Positions 14,776-22,240 of a stretch of DNA of 22,248 nt are shown piece after piece (position 1 is the first letter of the stretch; each line of letters opens with the position of its first letter). The stretch is from CAZRIE01 sp964600075 (GTDB taxonomy: Bacteria; Bacteroidota; Bacteroidia; Flavobacteriales; Flavobacteriaceae). Below the pieces are notes generated by a model. That model was not told where the DNA came from, did not search any database, and saw only the letters and a list, made by a program, of their open reading frames with translations. Location: contig CAZRIE010000071.1 of NCBI GenBank assembly GCA_964600075.1, positions 1-22,248 of the forward strand, read 5' to 3'. Position numbers and translations under genes: made by a program.

Positions 14776-14796
14776 TAGCATAGCCTTAGTTGCGGT
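14776..14796. repeat. Second copy of the core word found in the 13190-13346 element
   Basis: This 21-bp stretch (tagcatagccttag, then ttgcggt) matches the reverse complement of 13258-13278 at 19 of 21 positions, including 14 consecutive bases. Both copies are intergenic. Flanking similarity is weak and no terminal inverted repeats were seen around this copy, so it may be a degraded or divergent member of the same dispersed family. Confidence 0.5.
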
Positions 14797-14867
14797 CCAG
14801 GAAAAAATCAAAATTGGGATGAAAAAATTGAAAATCGCAGGTAAAAGAAATACTTAATACAAGTTCA

Positions 14868-15830
14868 CTAATAGGTTTGTTTCAGTTCGCCTAGCAGTTC
14901 GTTGCCATCTCCCAGCATGGTAAATCGAACCTGTCTTGATTTTAAATTGAAACGAAGTAGACCAAAACTTTCGGTAAATATTACATCTCCAATCCGATAC
15001 GGATTTGGTTCGCCTTTGTAGTCGGAATAGGCATGAGTGAGCCCACTGCTCGTAAAATCGATTAAGGGGTAAGAAAGGCCTACCACCTCTGTCTTCGAAA
15101 ATTCAGAAATATGGCGGTCTCCAGAAAGTATAATCACGCTCTCAGCACCAGAATCGGTAATGACTTTTTTCAGCTTATCGACCTCATGAGGAAAATTTCC
15201 CCAAGTTTCAAAGCCATGTTCGTTTGACAGTACTTGAATGCTGCTTACGATGATATTGAAATCCGCTTTTGAACTGTTCAATTCATCACTTAGCCACTGC
15301 CATTGGTCATTTCCTAGTATTGTTCCCTCCCCATAAGAATTGGGTTTTGTTCGTTTTTTGGTTTTCGTATCCGGCGTAAGTGCCGTTCTGAAATAATGGG
15401 TTTCAAGAACAATAATTTTGATAATTCCTTCCGGCATATCATAATCATGGGATGCATATACACCTTCTTGTTTTCTTTTTGGACTATCCTCCGGTATCCC
15501 CATAAAACTGAGAAACTCTTGTTGGCTTTGCTTTTTAGATTCAAATTCAACCGGGCCATCGTTCAATCCATAGTCATTGTCGTCCCAAGTTCCGATTACT
15601 ATAGCCTTGTTTTTCAATTGCTGATAACCCTTAACATGGTTTTGTGCTTCGTACATTGCTCGCAAGCGTTGCATATTATTGGTGTCGGTGTAAATGTTGT
15701 CACCGCCCCAGACCCATACGTCGGGTTGGGTGTCGAGTACATCGTCCCAAATTAAATTTGGTTTTTCTTGCTTGTTGCAAGAAGCCAAGGCCAGTGTAAA
15801 ATCGGATAGAAAGTCAATACCTGTTTCCAA
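14868..15830 (-). CDS. PhoD-type alkaline phosphatase D family phosphoesterase, 5' end out of frame
   Basis: A metallophosphoesterase of the PhoD-like family, about 320 residues from the first usable codon (TTG 15830). Blocks present are LASCNKQEKPNLIWDD (near 15), the metal-site WGGDNIY (41-47), TWDDNDYGLND (81-91) and LSGDRHISEFSK near the C-terminus. In relatives the second motif is normally WDDHDYG; here the histidine is asparagine (AAT for CAT, one base). The frame continues upstream without a start as KDALLETGIDF. A good lipoprotein signal peptide lies at 15841-15918 in another frame, so a 1-nt indel probably splits the gene. The protein may still be made from the internal TTG, but would then lack its export signal. 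Candidate function: periplasmic phosphodiester/monoester hydrolysis, if intact. Confidence 0.8.
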   Translation of the reverse strand: METGIDFLSDFTLALASCNKQEKPNLIWDDVLDTQPDVWVWGGDNIYTDTNNMQRLRAMYEAQNHVKGYQQLKNKAIVIGTWDDNDYGLNDGPVEFESKKQSQQEFLSFMGIPEDSPKRKQEGVYASHDYDMPEGIIKIIVLETHYFRTALTPDTKTKKRTKPNSYGEGTILGNDQWQWLSDELNSSKADFNIIVSSIQVLSNEHGFETWGNFPHEVDKLKKVITDSGAESVIILSGDRHISEFSKTEVVGLSYPLIDFTSSGLTHAYSDYKGEPNPYRIGDVIFTESFGLLRFNLKSRQVRFTMLGDGNELLGELKQTY

Positions 15831-15840
15831 TAATGCATCC

Positions 15841-15918
15841 TTAAGTAGTAGTCTGCTTGTTTGTCTTACATGCCTTAATGAGCATAAAACAAAAAATATA
15901 GAAGCAATGTTTATACAT
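15841..15918 (-). pseudogene. Lipoprotein signal-peptide fragment of the phoD-like gene (frameshifted)
   Basis: ATG at 15918 opens 25 codons and stops at TAA 15841-15843. The product has a hydrophobic run (HCFYIFCFMLIKAC) with a plausible lipobox cysteine followed by KTNKQTTT. It begins 25 bp after a -7 box (15943-15950) and leads directly towards the PhoD frame. It is therefore most simply read as the original N-terminus of that protein, separated by one extra base or a compensating 2-base loss. Confidence 0.65.
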
Positions 15919-15942
15919 GTATTAGGTTTTGTGTGGCTAAAT

Positions 15943-15950
15943 CAAAAATA
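15943..15950 (-). promoter_or_regulatory. -7 box upstream of the phoD-like gene
   Basis: The minus strand reads TATTTTTG (exact TAnnTTTG), 25 bp upstream of the ATG at 15918. Its position supports 15918 as the natural start. No clear -33 element. Confidence 0.45.
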
Positions 15951-15984
15951 AGGTATTGCGATTTAAGATTATGCTATTAAGTTG

Positions 15985-15992
15985 TATCTTTG
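15985..15992 (+). promoter_or_regulatory. -7 box of nrnA, just before the ATG
   Basis: TATCTTTG exactly matches TAnnTTTG. TTTA at 15962-15965 sits 19 bp upstream as a 3-of-4 match to the -33 element. The ATG at 15998 begins six bases after the box, so the mRNA would be leaderless or nearly so. Confidence 0.6.
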
Positions 15993-15997
15993 CGCCC

Positions 15998-17014
15998 ATG
16001 AATTTGGAGGCTATCAAAGCGGTGAAACGACTACTTTCCGAACCGCAAAAAATCGTAATCGTACCGCATAAAAACCCTGATGGTGATGCCATCGGATCAA
16101 CCCTTGCCCTATGGCATTATCTTACAAATGCTGGCCAAGAAGCTAATATTGTAACACCGAACGATTATCCTAAATTCTTAAAATGGATGTCCGGTAACGA
16201 ACATATCTTAAATTTTGAGAAAGAAAATTCTCAGGCCAAAAACAAAATAGAAGCAGCTACATTAATTTTCACGTTGGATTTTAACCATCTTGGCAGAATC
16301 GGACAAATGGAATCAGTTTTGGAGGCCTTGTCGGCACCTTTTATAATGATCGACCATCATCAGGCCCCATCCGACTATGCCCAAATTATGTACTCGGATG
16401 TTTCGATGAGTTCTACTTGCGAAATGGTGTATAATTTTATCGAATTCTTGGGTGATACCGATAAGATAACTAACGAGATGGCCGATTGCCTATACACAGG
16501 AATCATGACCGATACCGGCTCTTTTAAATTTTCATCGACAACTGGCCGAACACACCGTGTTGTGGCCGAACTGATCGATAAGGGCGCTCAGGCTACGAAA
16601 ATAAATCATAGGGTCTTCGACACCAATACACCGGGCAGATTACATCTCTTAGGGTGTGCCCTCAAGAACATGGTCATCTTGAAGAATTTGCGAACGGCAT
16701 ACATTACCTTAAGCCAAGAAGAACTTGATGCCCACGAATTTCAAAAGGGCGATACCGAAGGTTTCGTCAATTATGGTCTTACACTCGAAGGTATTATCTT
16801 TGCGGTCATTTTTATCGAGAACAAAGAAGAAGGAATTATTAAGATTTCGTTTCGTTCTATAGGTGATTTCTCGGTAAACGAATTTGCTAGGAGTCATTTT
16901 GAAGGCGGAGGACACAACAATGCGGCAGGAGGTAAAAGCGACCGTTCGTTACTGGAAACAGCGACCCATTTTGAATCCCTTTTAAAAAATTATCAAGACC
17001 AATTGAATCCATAA
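15998..17014 (+). CDS. nrnA: DHH/DHHA1 phosphoesterase, NrnA-like (oligoribonuclease / pAp phosphatase)
   Basis: A 338-residue DHH-family enzyme expected to degrade nanoRNA to mononucleotides and to remove the 3' phosphate of pAp. Metal-site motifs are complete: VPHKNPDGDAIGS (22-34), FTLDFNH (91-97), MIDHHQAP (117-124) and MTDTGSFKF (170-178). The DHHA1 substrate motif GGGHNNAAGG is at 303-312. The start is ATG 15998 because the upstream in-frame extension to 15956 is translated promoter DNA. The promoter region is shared back to back with the phoD-like gene. NrnA is the usual oligoribonuclease in bacteria without Orn, which fits Bacteroidota. Confidence 0.94.
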   Translation: MNLEAIKAVKRLLSEPQKIVIVPHKNPDGDAIGSTLALWHYLTNAGQEANIVTPNDYPKFLKWMSGNEHILNFEKENSQAKNKIEAATLIFTLDFNHLGRIGQMESVLEALSAPFIMIDHHQAPSDYAQIMYSDVSMSSTCEMVYNFIEFLGDTDKITNEMADCLYTGIMTDTGSFKFSSTTGRTHRVVAELIDKGAQATKINHRVFDTNTPGRLHLLGCALKNMVILKNLRTAYITLSQEELDAHEFQKGDTEGFVNYGLTLEGIIFAVIFIENKEEGIIKISFRSIGDFSVNEFARSHFEGGGHNNAAGGKSDRSLLETATHFESLLKNYQDQLNP

Positions 17015-17164
17015 AATAAGAGGAACGAATATAGAATATAGAAAAAAGACGAATTTCGGCAAAGGTAAACGCTATGGGGGCCGTAAGTATTATTTCAAGA
17101 TAGTAAATACTTTATCCTCTCAACTTTTTAATTGGACGTACTACTATTTAAACTAATACTCCCG

Positions 17165-17196
17165 TTTTTTTTGAACTTGAACTTTCGCTTGAATTT
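17165..17196. repeat. Low-complexity 'ttgaacttgaactt' words upstream of gldI
   Basis: After a T run the sequence reads ttgaacttgaacttt, then cgcttgaatttg. Related words occur on the opposite strand at 22206-22240 and in the hairpin at 2604-2635. They look like a lineage-specific intergenic simple-repeat habit rather than a regulatory site. The rest of the 17015-17202 spacer shows no gene. Confidence 0.45.
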
Positions 17197-17202
17197 GTAT
17201 AA

Positions 17203-17775
17203 ATGAGTTATAACAATAATACTACCAGGAAATATGTAGCGTGCCTTTTATGTTTTATAGGGCTTTCAAGCTGCAGTGGTCCTGAGCCGCGTAGACCGGT
17301 CGAAGTGAAGTCCGGTAGCTTTTTTAAACAATCCGTTGAGCGAAGCAAACAGCTTCTAGCCCAAGAGGAAAAAGCCATTCAAGAAATCATAAAAGAAGAT
17401 AGTCTGCAGGAGTATACCCATAGCGCAAGCGGATCGTGGTACTATTTTGATGTGAAGAACCAACATGCAGCTTATAAACCGCAACCTGATGATCTGGTTA
17501 CGATGACCTATAATATGGTCAATTTTAACAACGATACGATTTATTCCAACGAAGATATCGGAATGTTGAAATATAAGGTGGATAAGCAAGAGCTGTTTGG
17601 AGGCCTAAGGAATAGTGTAAAATTGCTCAAAGAAGGCGAGACAGCAACTTTTCTTTTTCCGTCTTCGTTAGCTTATGGCTATCACGGAGACAATAAGAAG
17701 ATAGGAATCAACGTTCCCGTAAAATCTACAGTGTCTATTTTAAAAATTGAAAAAAATCAGAGGAACCTTCCTTGA
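17203..17775 (+). CDS. gldI: Gliding motility-associated FKBP-type peptidyl-prolyl isomerase lipoprotein GldI
   Basis: A 190-residue lipoprotein with lipobox LSSC (C24) and an FKBP-type domain over about 90-183. Visible FKBP blocks are DDLVTMTYNMVNFNNDTIYS, FGGLRNSVKLLKEGETATFL and FPSSLAYGYHGD, ending in VPVKSTVSILKIE. GldI is a Flavobacteriia protein required for gliding in Flavobacterium johnsoniae, where it probably folds envelope components of the gliding/type IX secretion machinery. Several FKBP active-site aromatic positions look substituted, so catalytic strength is uncertain. The next gene, another prolyl isomerase lipoprotein, starts 42 bp later on the same strand, and the pair is probably cotranscribed. 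Confidence 0.93.
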   Translation: MSYNNNTTRKYVACLLCFIGLSSCSGPEPRRPVEVKSGSFFKQSVERSKQLLAQEEKAIQEIIKEDSLQEYTHSASGSWYYFDVKNQHAAYKPQPDDLVTMTYNMVNFNNDTIYSNEDIGMLKYKVDKQELFGGLRNSVKLLKEGETATFLFPSSLAYGYHGDNKKIGINVPVKSTVSILKIEKNQRNLP

Positions 17776-17817
17776 GCGTAAAAAACGAGTAAGAAGTAAA
17801 AAAATAAAAATTTCGAA

Positions 17818-18978
17818 ATGAGAAAAGTATATTATTTGATAGCCCTTACCACATTGCTGATTGGCTGCAAAAGTCAATATGCCGAGTTGGGCGATGGTCT
17901 TTTTGCTGACATACATACCTCCGAGGGTAATATTATCGTAAAGTTCGAATATCAAAAAACACCTGTAACCGTAGCTAATTTTGTTTCCTTAGCAGAGGGC
18001 AAGAGTCCATTTGTTACAGATAGTTTGAAGGGTAAAAGGTATTATGATGGTATTATTTTTCATAGGGTTATGAAAGATTTTATGATTCAGGGCGGTGACC
18101 CTACCGGAACTGGAAGAGGAAACCCCGGCTATAAGTTTATGGATGAGTTGAGTGATTCTTTAAGACATAACAAAAAGGGAATTTTATCTATGGCTAATTC
18201 TGGTTTTGCGACAAATGGAAGTCAATTCTTTATAACCCATAAGGCTACTCCATTTCTTGACGGTTATGATGAGAATGGGTTTTTAAAACAATGTGAAAAT
18301 CCAAGGATTAGTTGTCATACCGTTTTCGGAGAAGTCATCGAAGGTCTTGAGGTATTAGATTCCATAGCCAATGTAAAGATCTCGCAAGACCCAACTACCA
18401 AAGACAGGCCCATAACCGATGTGATCATGAACACGGTCGAGATCATACGCAACGGCAAGGAGGCCAAAAAGTTCGATGCCGTTGAGGTCATGAGGGATTA
18501 CTTTGCAGAGGAAAAGGCAAAAATTGCAGCATTTGAAAAGATGAAAAGCGATTTTGCTGCTGCTTTGCCAAAACAAAAAGAAGAGGCCGAAGAACTGCCT
18601 TCAGGCCTAAGAATACTCACCCTAAAAGAGGGTGAAGGTATTAAGCCTATAATCGGTGGTCAGGCTCTTGTGCACTATGCCGGATATTTAGAAGACGGTA
18701 CACTTTTCGACAGTAACTACGAAGAAATAGCAACCAAGCATAACAAGTTTGATGCAAGAAGAAAACAAAGTGGGCTTTACGAACCTATGGCCATGGAATA
18801 TAGCCCCGATGCACGTATTATTGCAGGTTTCAAAGAGGGAATGTTGAATATGAAGGTAGGGGACAAGGTGCGTGTATTTATTCCTGCACACCTAGGGTAT
18901 GGCCCACAAGGCACTGGCCCTATTCCTCCGAATGCCGATTTGGTATTTGATCTAGAGATTACAGGTATTGCTGAGTAA
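17818..18978 (+). CDS. Dual-family prolyl isomerase lipoprotein (cyclophilin-FKBP fusion)
   Basis: A 386-residue lipoprotein (lipobox LIGC, C17) with two different prolyl-isomerase folds. The cyclophilin domain (about 28-212) has FHRVMKDFMIQGGDPTGTG (81-99, catalytic R83) and ANSGFATNGSQFFIT (126-140). A charged linker (about 213-262) with heptad-like EEKAKIAAFEKMKSDFAAAL is probably a coiled coil or long helix. The FKBP domain (about 263-385) has ALVHYAGYLEDGTLFDSNYE (283-302), IIAGFKEGMLNMKVGDKVRV (334-353), IPAHLGYG and IPPNADLVFDLEI. Both active sites look intact. It is expected in the periplasm on a lipid anchor as a folding helper for exported proteins. It follows gldI by 42 bp and ends at a strong terminator. 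Confidence 0.94.
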   Translation: MRKVYYLIALTTLLIGCKSQYAELGDGLFADIHTSEGNIIVKFEYQKTPVTVANFVSLAEGKSPFVTDSLKGKRYYDGIIFHRVMKDFMIQGGDPTGTGRGNPGYKFMDELSDSLRHNKKGILSMANSGFATNGSQFFITHKATPFLDGYDENGFLKQCENPRISCHTVFGEVIEGLEVLDSIANVKISQDPTTKDRPITDVIMNTVEIIRNGKEAKKFDAVEVMRDYFAEEKAKIAAFEKMKSDFAAALPKQKEEAEELPSGLRILTLKEGEGIKPIIGGQALVHYAGYLEDGTLFDSNYEEIATKHNKFDARRKQSGLYEPMAMEYSPDARIIAGFKEGMLNMKVGDKVRVFIPAHLGYGPQGTGPIPPNADLVFDLEITGIAE

Positions 18979-19005
18979 TAATCAAAGAGTTCGTTTTTGA
19001 TAGAT

Positions 19006-19032
19006 AAAAAACCCGCATAAGGCGGGTTTTTT
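19006..19032 (+). terminator. Rho-independent terminator after the gldI-PPIase operon
   Basis: aaaaaacccgc (19006-19016) pairs perfectly with gcgggtttttt (19022-19032) around a 5-nt loop, giving a GC-rich core followed by a T run. It lies 28 bp after the PPIase stop. Confidence 0.93.
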
Positions 19033-19144
19033 GTGTTTTATACTCACTTTCATCAATAATGTAGTTCGTCTAAAAATAATAATAGAATCAGAAAAGCGAC
19101 GTTCTTGAATCCTATCTTTAGTATTAATCCCAAATCTTTAACCT

Positions 19145-19501
19145 ATGAATTGGTATTTGAAAGTTTTACAGAATTACGCCGGTTTCGAAGGTCGAGCCAG
19201 AAGAAAAGAATATTGGATGTTCTTTTTATTCAACATGTTAATTTCGTACGGACTACAAATTATTGCCGATATAACCGAGACACCGGTGCTAATGTTCATT
19301 TATGTACTCTATGCGTTTGGAGTTTTGATTCCGAGTATTGCCGTAAGCGTACGGAGAATGCACGATGTTGGTAAAAGCGGGTGGTTCATCATCGTACCTT
19401 TCTATAACCTATACTTGGCCTGTACGGAAGGTGATCATCTTGATAACCAGTATGGCCGTAATCCGAAAGCGGCAGAAGAAACTATCTTACAAAAAGTTTA
19501 G
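19145..19501 (+). CDS. DUF805 family membrane protein
   Basis: A 118-residue DUF805 protein. The family signature is visible: NYAGFEGRARRKEYWMFFLF near the N-terminus, and VSVRRMHDVGKSGWFIIVPF followed by N-x-YGxNP near the C-terminus. There are three or four hydrophobic segments (about 23-38, 46-66, 79-92). Function unknown. It stands alone between two strong terminators. Its upstream region has TATCTTTA at 19113-19120, a near match to the -7 box. Confidence 0.92.
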   Translation: MNWYLKVLQNYAGFEGRARRKEYWMFFLFNMLISYGLQIIADITETPVLMFIYVLYAFGVLIPSIAVSVRRMHDVGKSGWFIIVPFYNLYLACTEGDHLDNQYGRNPKAAEETILQKV

Positions 19502-19526
19502 AAATCGTTGTATTTTGGCTTTAAAA

Positions 19527-19554
19527 AAAGGGTCCGTCGATAGACGGACCCTTT
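19527..19554. terminator. Bidirectional terminator between the DUF805 gene and pepD
   Basis: aaagggtccgtc (19527-19538) pairs perfectly with gacggaccctttt-side bases 19543-19554 around a 4-nt loop, a 12-bp stem. On the minus strand a run of seven T follows, so it terminates pepD strongly. On the plus strand the tail ctttcttaattt also serves the DUF805 gene. Confidence 0.93.
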
Positions 19555-19561
19555 CTTAATT

Positions 19562-21022
19562 TTAGCCTTTTGGTATTTCCTTCAATATAGCTAATAAGAA
19601 CTTCCAAAATTTCTGAACGGAAGAAATGCTGACCCGTTCATCGGGAGAATGTGCCCCCATGATTGTAGGCCCGAAGCTTATCATGTCTATATCGGGATAA
19701 TTTTGTCCTAGAATTCCACATTCCAATCCGGCATGGCAGGCTGCAACTTTTGGTTTTTCACCAAACAAATCTTCATATATCTTTTCTGAAACTTTCAGAA
19801 TCGCCGAATCTGGATTCGGCGCCCAACCCGGATAATTCCCACCAAAATCCACATTGAACCGAGCAAGTTCAAAAGTAGATTTTAATGAGTTCGCCAAGTC
19901 TATTTTAGCGGAATCTACAGATGATCGTGTTAGGCATCCAATCTTGATATTCCCGTTCTTGACTTCTACGCGTGCAACATTATTGGATGTTTCCACTAGA
20001 TCCGGAATTGCCGCACTCATTGCATAGACCCCATTATGCGCCGCATGGATACCTTTCAAAAGTCGTTTTTGCGCCCCAATACCCATTACCGTTGGTGGCG
20101 CACTGCACTTTTCCACGGTAATTTTGAGGTTGGGTTCTTGAACTTTCAGCTCTTCTTTGAAGGTTTCTGCCCATTCTTGAACAGATTTCTCAAAATCATC
20201 CGTTCGTGATTTGAGTACCACCATTTTTGCTACGCTTTCTCGAGGAATAGCATTACGTAAACTACCGCCTTCAATTTCGGAAATACGCATCATAAAATTC
20301 ACTGAAGCATTGTACAGCAAACGGTTCATGATTTTGTTGGCATTGCCCAGGCCCTTATGAATATCTATTCCGCTATGCCCACCCTGAAGTCCGTCTACGT
20401 AAACCTTATAGGCTGCCGTTGCCTTCGGTACCGGTTTCTCTTTGTATTTCTTGGTTGCAGTCACATCGATGCCACCGGCGCAACCAATATCCAATTCGTC
20501 ATCTTCTTCGGTGTCTAGGTTCAATAGTATTTTTCCTTTGAGGATGCCGCCCTCTAACCCCATGGCTCCGGTCATTCCCGTTTCTTCGTCGACTGTAAAG
20601 AGTGCTTCCAGCGGTGGATGGGGAATATCGGTGCTCAACAAAAGCGCCATAATTGTGGCCACGCCCATGCCGTTATCGGAACCAAGGGTAGTTCCTTTGG
20701 CTTTTACCCAATCATTATCCACATACATTTCAATACCTTGAGAATCAAAATCGAACTTGACATCATTGTTTTTTTGATGTACCATATCAAGATGTGACTG
20801 TAGGGTCACTACCGTTCTGTCTTCCATACCAAAAGTAGCCGGTTTTCGGATGATAACATTACCCACGTTATCTTTGAGGGTTTCTAGGTTGAGTGATTTT
20901 CCGAAATCCATCATAAACTGAATGACCCGCTCCTCTTTTTTTGAAGGACGGGGTACTGCGTTCAGATCGGCAAACTTGTTCCAGATCATTTTTGGTTGTA
21001 ATTGACGGATTTCTTTGTTCAT
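19562..21022 (-). CDS. pepD: Beta-Ala-His / aminoacyl-histidine dipeptidase (M20 family)
   Basis: A 486-residue M20C zinc dipeptidase that hydrolyses Xaa-His and other dipeptides in the cytoplasm. Metal and catalytic residues are visible: H77 and D79 in LQSHLDMVHQK, D116 in LGSDNGMG, E146/E147 in FTVDEETGMTGAMGL, D170 in LLNLDTEE, and the C-terminal histidine in TIMGAHSPDERVSI. The lid/dimerisation domain contains GLQGGHSGIDIHKGLGNA, typical of PepD. Length matches the family (about 485). Monocistronic: a -7 box at 21040-21047 and a strong terminator at 19527-19554. The 5' region is back to back with the DUF3810 gene. Confidence 0.96.
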   Translation of the reverse strand: MNKEIRQLQPKMIWNKFADLNAVPRPSKKEERVIQFMMDFGKSLNLETLKDNVGNVIIRKPATFGMEDRTVVTLQSHLDMVHQKNNDVKFDFDSQGIEMYVDNDWVKAKGTTLGSDNGMGVATIMALLLSTDIPHPPLEALFTVDEETGMTGAMGLEGGILKGKILLNLDTEEDDELDIGCAGGIDVTATKKYKEKPVPKATAAYKVYVDGLQGGHSGIDIHKGLGNANKIMNRLLYNASVNFMMRISEIEGGSLRNAIPRESVAKMVVLKSRTDDFEKSVQEWAETFKEELKVQEPNLKITVEKCSAPPTVMGIGAQKRLLKGIHAAHNGVYAMSAAIPDLVETSNNVARVEVKNGNIKIGCLTRSSVDSAKIDLANSLKSTFELARFNVDFGGNYPGWAPNPDSAILKVSEKIYEDLFGEKPKVAACHAGLECGILGQNYPDIDMISFGPTIMGAHSPDERVSISSVQKFWKFLLAILKEIPKG

Positions 21023-21039
21023 AGGGTGTTATTTTTTCC

Positions 21040-21047
21040 CAAAAATA
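21040..21047 (-). promoter_or_regulatory. -7 box of pepD
   Basis: The minus strand reads TATTTTTG, an exact TAnnTTTG match, 17 bp before the ATG at 21022. No TTG at the expected -33 position was seen. Confidence 0.5.
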
Positions 21048-21059
21048 CGGAGTCAAAAA

Positions 21060-21088
21060 TTGGTATGGGTGATATTTGTTTAATTTTG
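21060..21088 (+). promoter_or_regulatory. Promoter of the DUF3810 gene
   Basis: TTG (21060-21062), an 18-bp spacer, then TAATTTTG (21081-21088) fit the Bacteroidota -33/-7 pattern. The predicted leader to the TTG start codon at 21136 is about 40 nt. It is divergent from the pepD promoter. Confidence 0.6.
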
Positions 21089-21135
21089 ATACGATGTCAT
21101 TCCACGATCAGGGAGACACTTAAATATTATATTCC

Positions 21136-22203
21136 TTGTACAACAAGTTAAAAAACGGTATTGCCCTAAGTTTACTACCCCAGTTGCTACTCGTCGGTTG
21201 GCTGGGTAGTAATCCTGAAATTGTTGAAACGTATTATAGCAATGGTATCTATCCGGTAATCAGCCAATTTTTTAGACTGCTTTTTGGGTGGATTCCTTTT
21301 TCGGTTGGTGAAATTATCTATGCCCTACTGATTATTTTAGCGTTTCGTTACGTTTTCAAAAACTGGTCGAAGATTAAAGCTGCTCCCTTTGGTTTTCTAC
21401 GAAATGTTGTTGTCGTTCTTTCCGTTTTCTATTTTACTTTTAATTTGGTATGGGGGCTAAACTACTACCGAAAGCCAATTGCCCAAAACTTCGCTATTCG
21501 CGATAGCGTGAGCAGCCAAGAAGTAATTGATCTCGCTGAAAAGTTGATATTTAAAACGAACCGATTACAAGTAAAGATTACTGGAGATAGTACGCTGATG
21601 GTACAAGTGCCCTATGACAGAAAAGAGATTTTTAACAAAACTGTCAATGGATATGAACAACTACAAGAACAATTGCCATTTTTGGAATACGACCATCGCA
21701 GTTTAAAAAAATCAACATTTAGTACACTAATTAGTTATTTGGGTATTGGTGGATATCTGAACCCCTTTACCAACGAGGCACAAGTGAATGCGTTGACACC
21801 CGTTTTTCGTTTTCCGGTAGTCAGTGGCCACGAAGTGGGACATCAAGTGGGTTACTCCAAAGAAAACGAGACCAATTTTATAGGCTATTTGGTTACTATG
21901 AAAAATGAAGATATTTATTTTCAATACTCTGCTTCAGCATACGCTTTGAGTCATTGCCTGAGTTCTATACGTCGCGTTGAAGAACAAAAATTTCAAGAGT
22001 TGTACGCTAAAATCAATTTGGGAGTTCAAGAGAATTATAGGGAACTCTATGAATTCAACCTAAAGTATGCGAATCCGTTCGAACCTATTTTTAAATCTAT
22101 TTTTGACACTTTTTTAAAGGCCAATCGTCAGCAAGAAGGCGTAAAGAGCTACAGCAAAATCGTAGAGTTGATGGTGGGTTATCATGAGAAGTATCCTTTG
22201 TGA
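21136..22203 (+). CDS. DUF3810 membrane protein with a gluzincin-like HEVGH site
   Basis: A 355-residue DUF3810 protein. Three hydrophobic segments (about 8-24, 42-72, 88-108) anchor a long soluble region. Residues 228-250 read VVSGHEVGHQVGY, then SKENETNFIG, where HExxH followed closely by glutamates looks like a zinc-peptidase site. Family members carry it but have, to my knowledge, no characterised substrate, so protease activity is inference. The start is TTG at 21136: an in-frame TAA lies at 21121-21123 and no ATG occurs in between. Length and C-terminus (Y-S-K-I-V-E-L-M-V-G-Y) look complete. It has its own promoter at 21060-21088. Confidence 0.88.
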   Translation: MYNKLKNGIALSLLPQLLLVGWLGSNPEIVETYYSNGIYPVISQFFRLLFGWIPFSVGEIIYALLIILAFRYVFKNWSKIKAAPFGFLRNVVVVLSVFYFTFNLVWGLNYYRKPIAQNFAIRDSVSSQEVIDLAEKLIFKTNRLQVKITGDSTLMVQVPYDRKEIFNKTVNGYEQLQEQLPFLEYDHRSLKKSTFSTLISYLGIGGYLNPFTNEAQVNALTPVFRFPVVSGHEVGHQVGYSKENETNFIGYLVTMKNEDIYFQYSASAYALSHCLSSIRRVEEQKFQELYAKINLGVQENYRELYEFNLKYANPFEPIFKSIFDTFLKANRQQEGVKSYSKIVELMVGYHEKYPL

Positions 22204-22205
22204 AA

Positions 22206-22240
22206 TACAAGTTCAAGAGTCAAGCGCAAGTTCAAAAATA
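22206..22240. repeat. Low-complexity 'caagttcaag' words after the DUF3810 gene
   Basis: The sequence reads acaagttcaagagtcaag, then cgcaagttcaaaaat. These are reverse-complement relatives of the ttgaactt words upstream of gldI (17165-17196). The window ends just after, so the full extent is unknown. Confidence 0.4.

Noticed and set aside
14741..14860. Possible full second MITE copy around 14776-14796
   Set aside because: Only the 21-bp core is convincingly shared; no terminal inverted repeats or consistent flanking alignment could be found by eye.
15956..15997. Longer nrnA start at ATG 15956
   Set aside because: The added residues are a translation of the TATCTTTG promoter region; the NrnA fold begins at ATG 15998.
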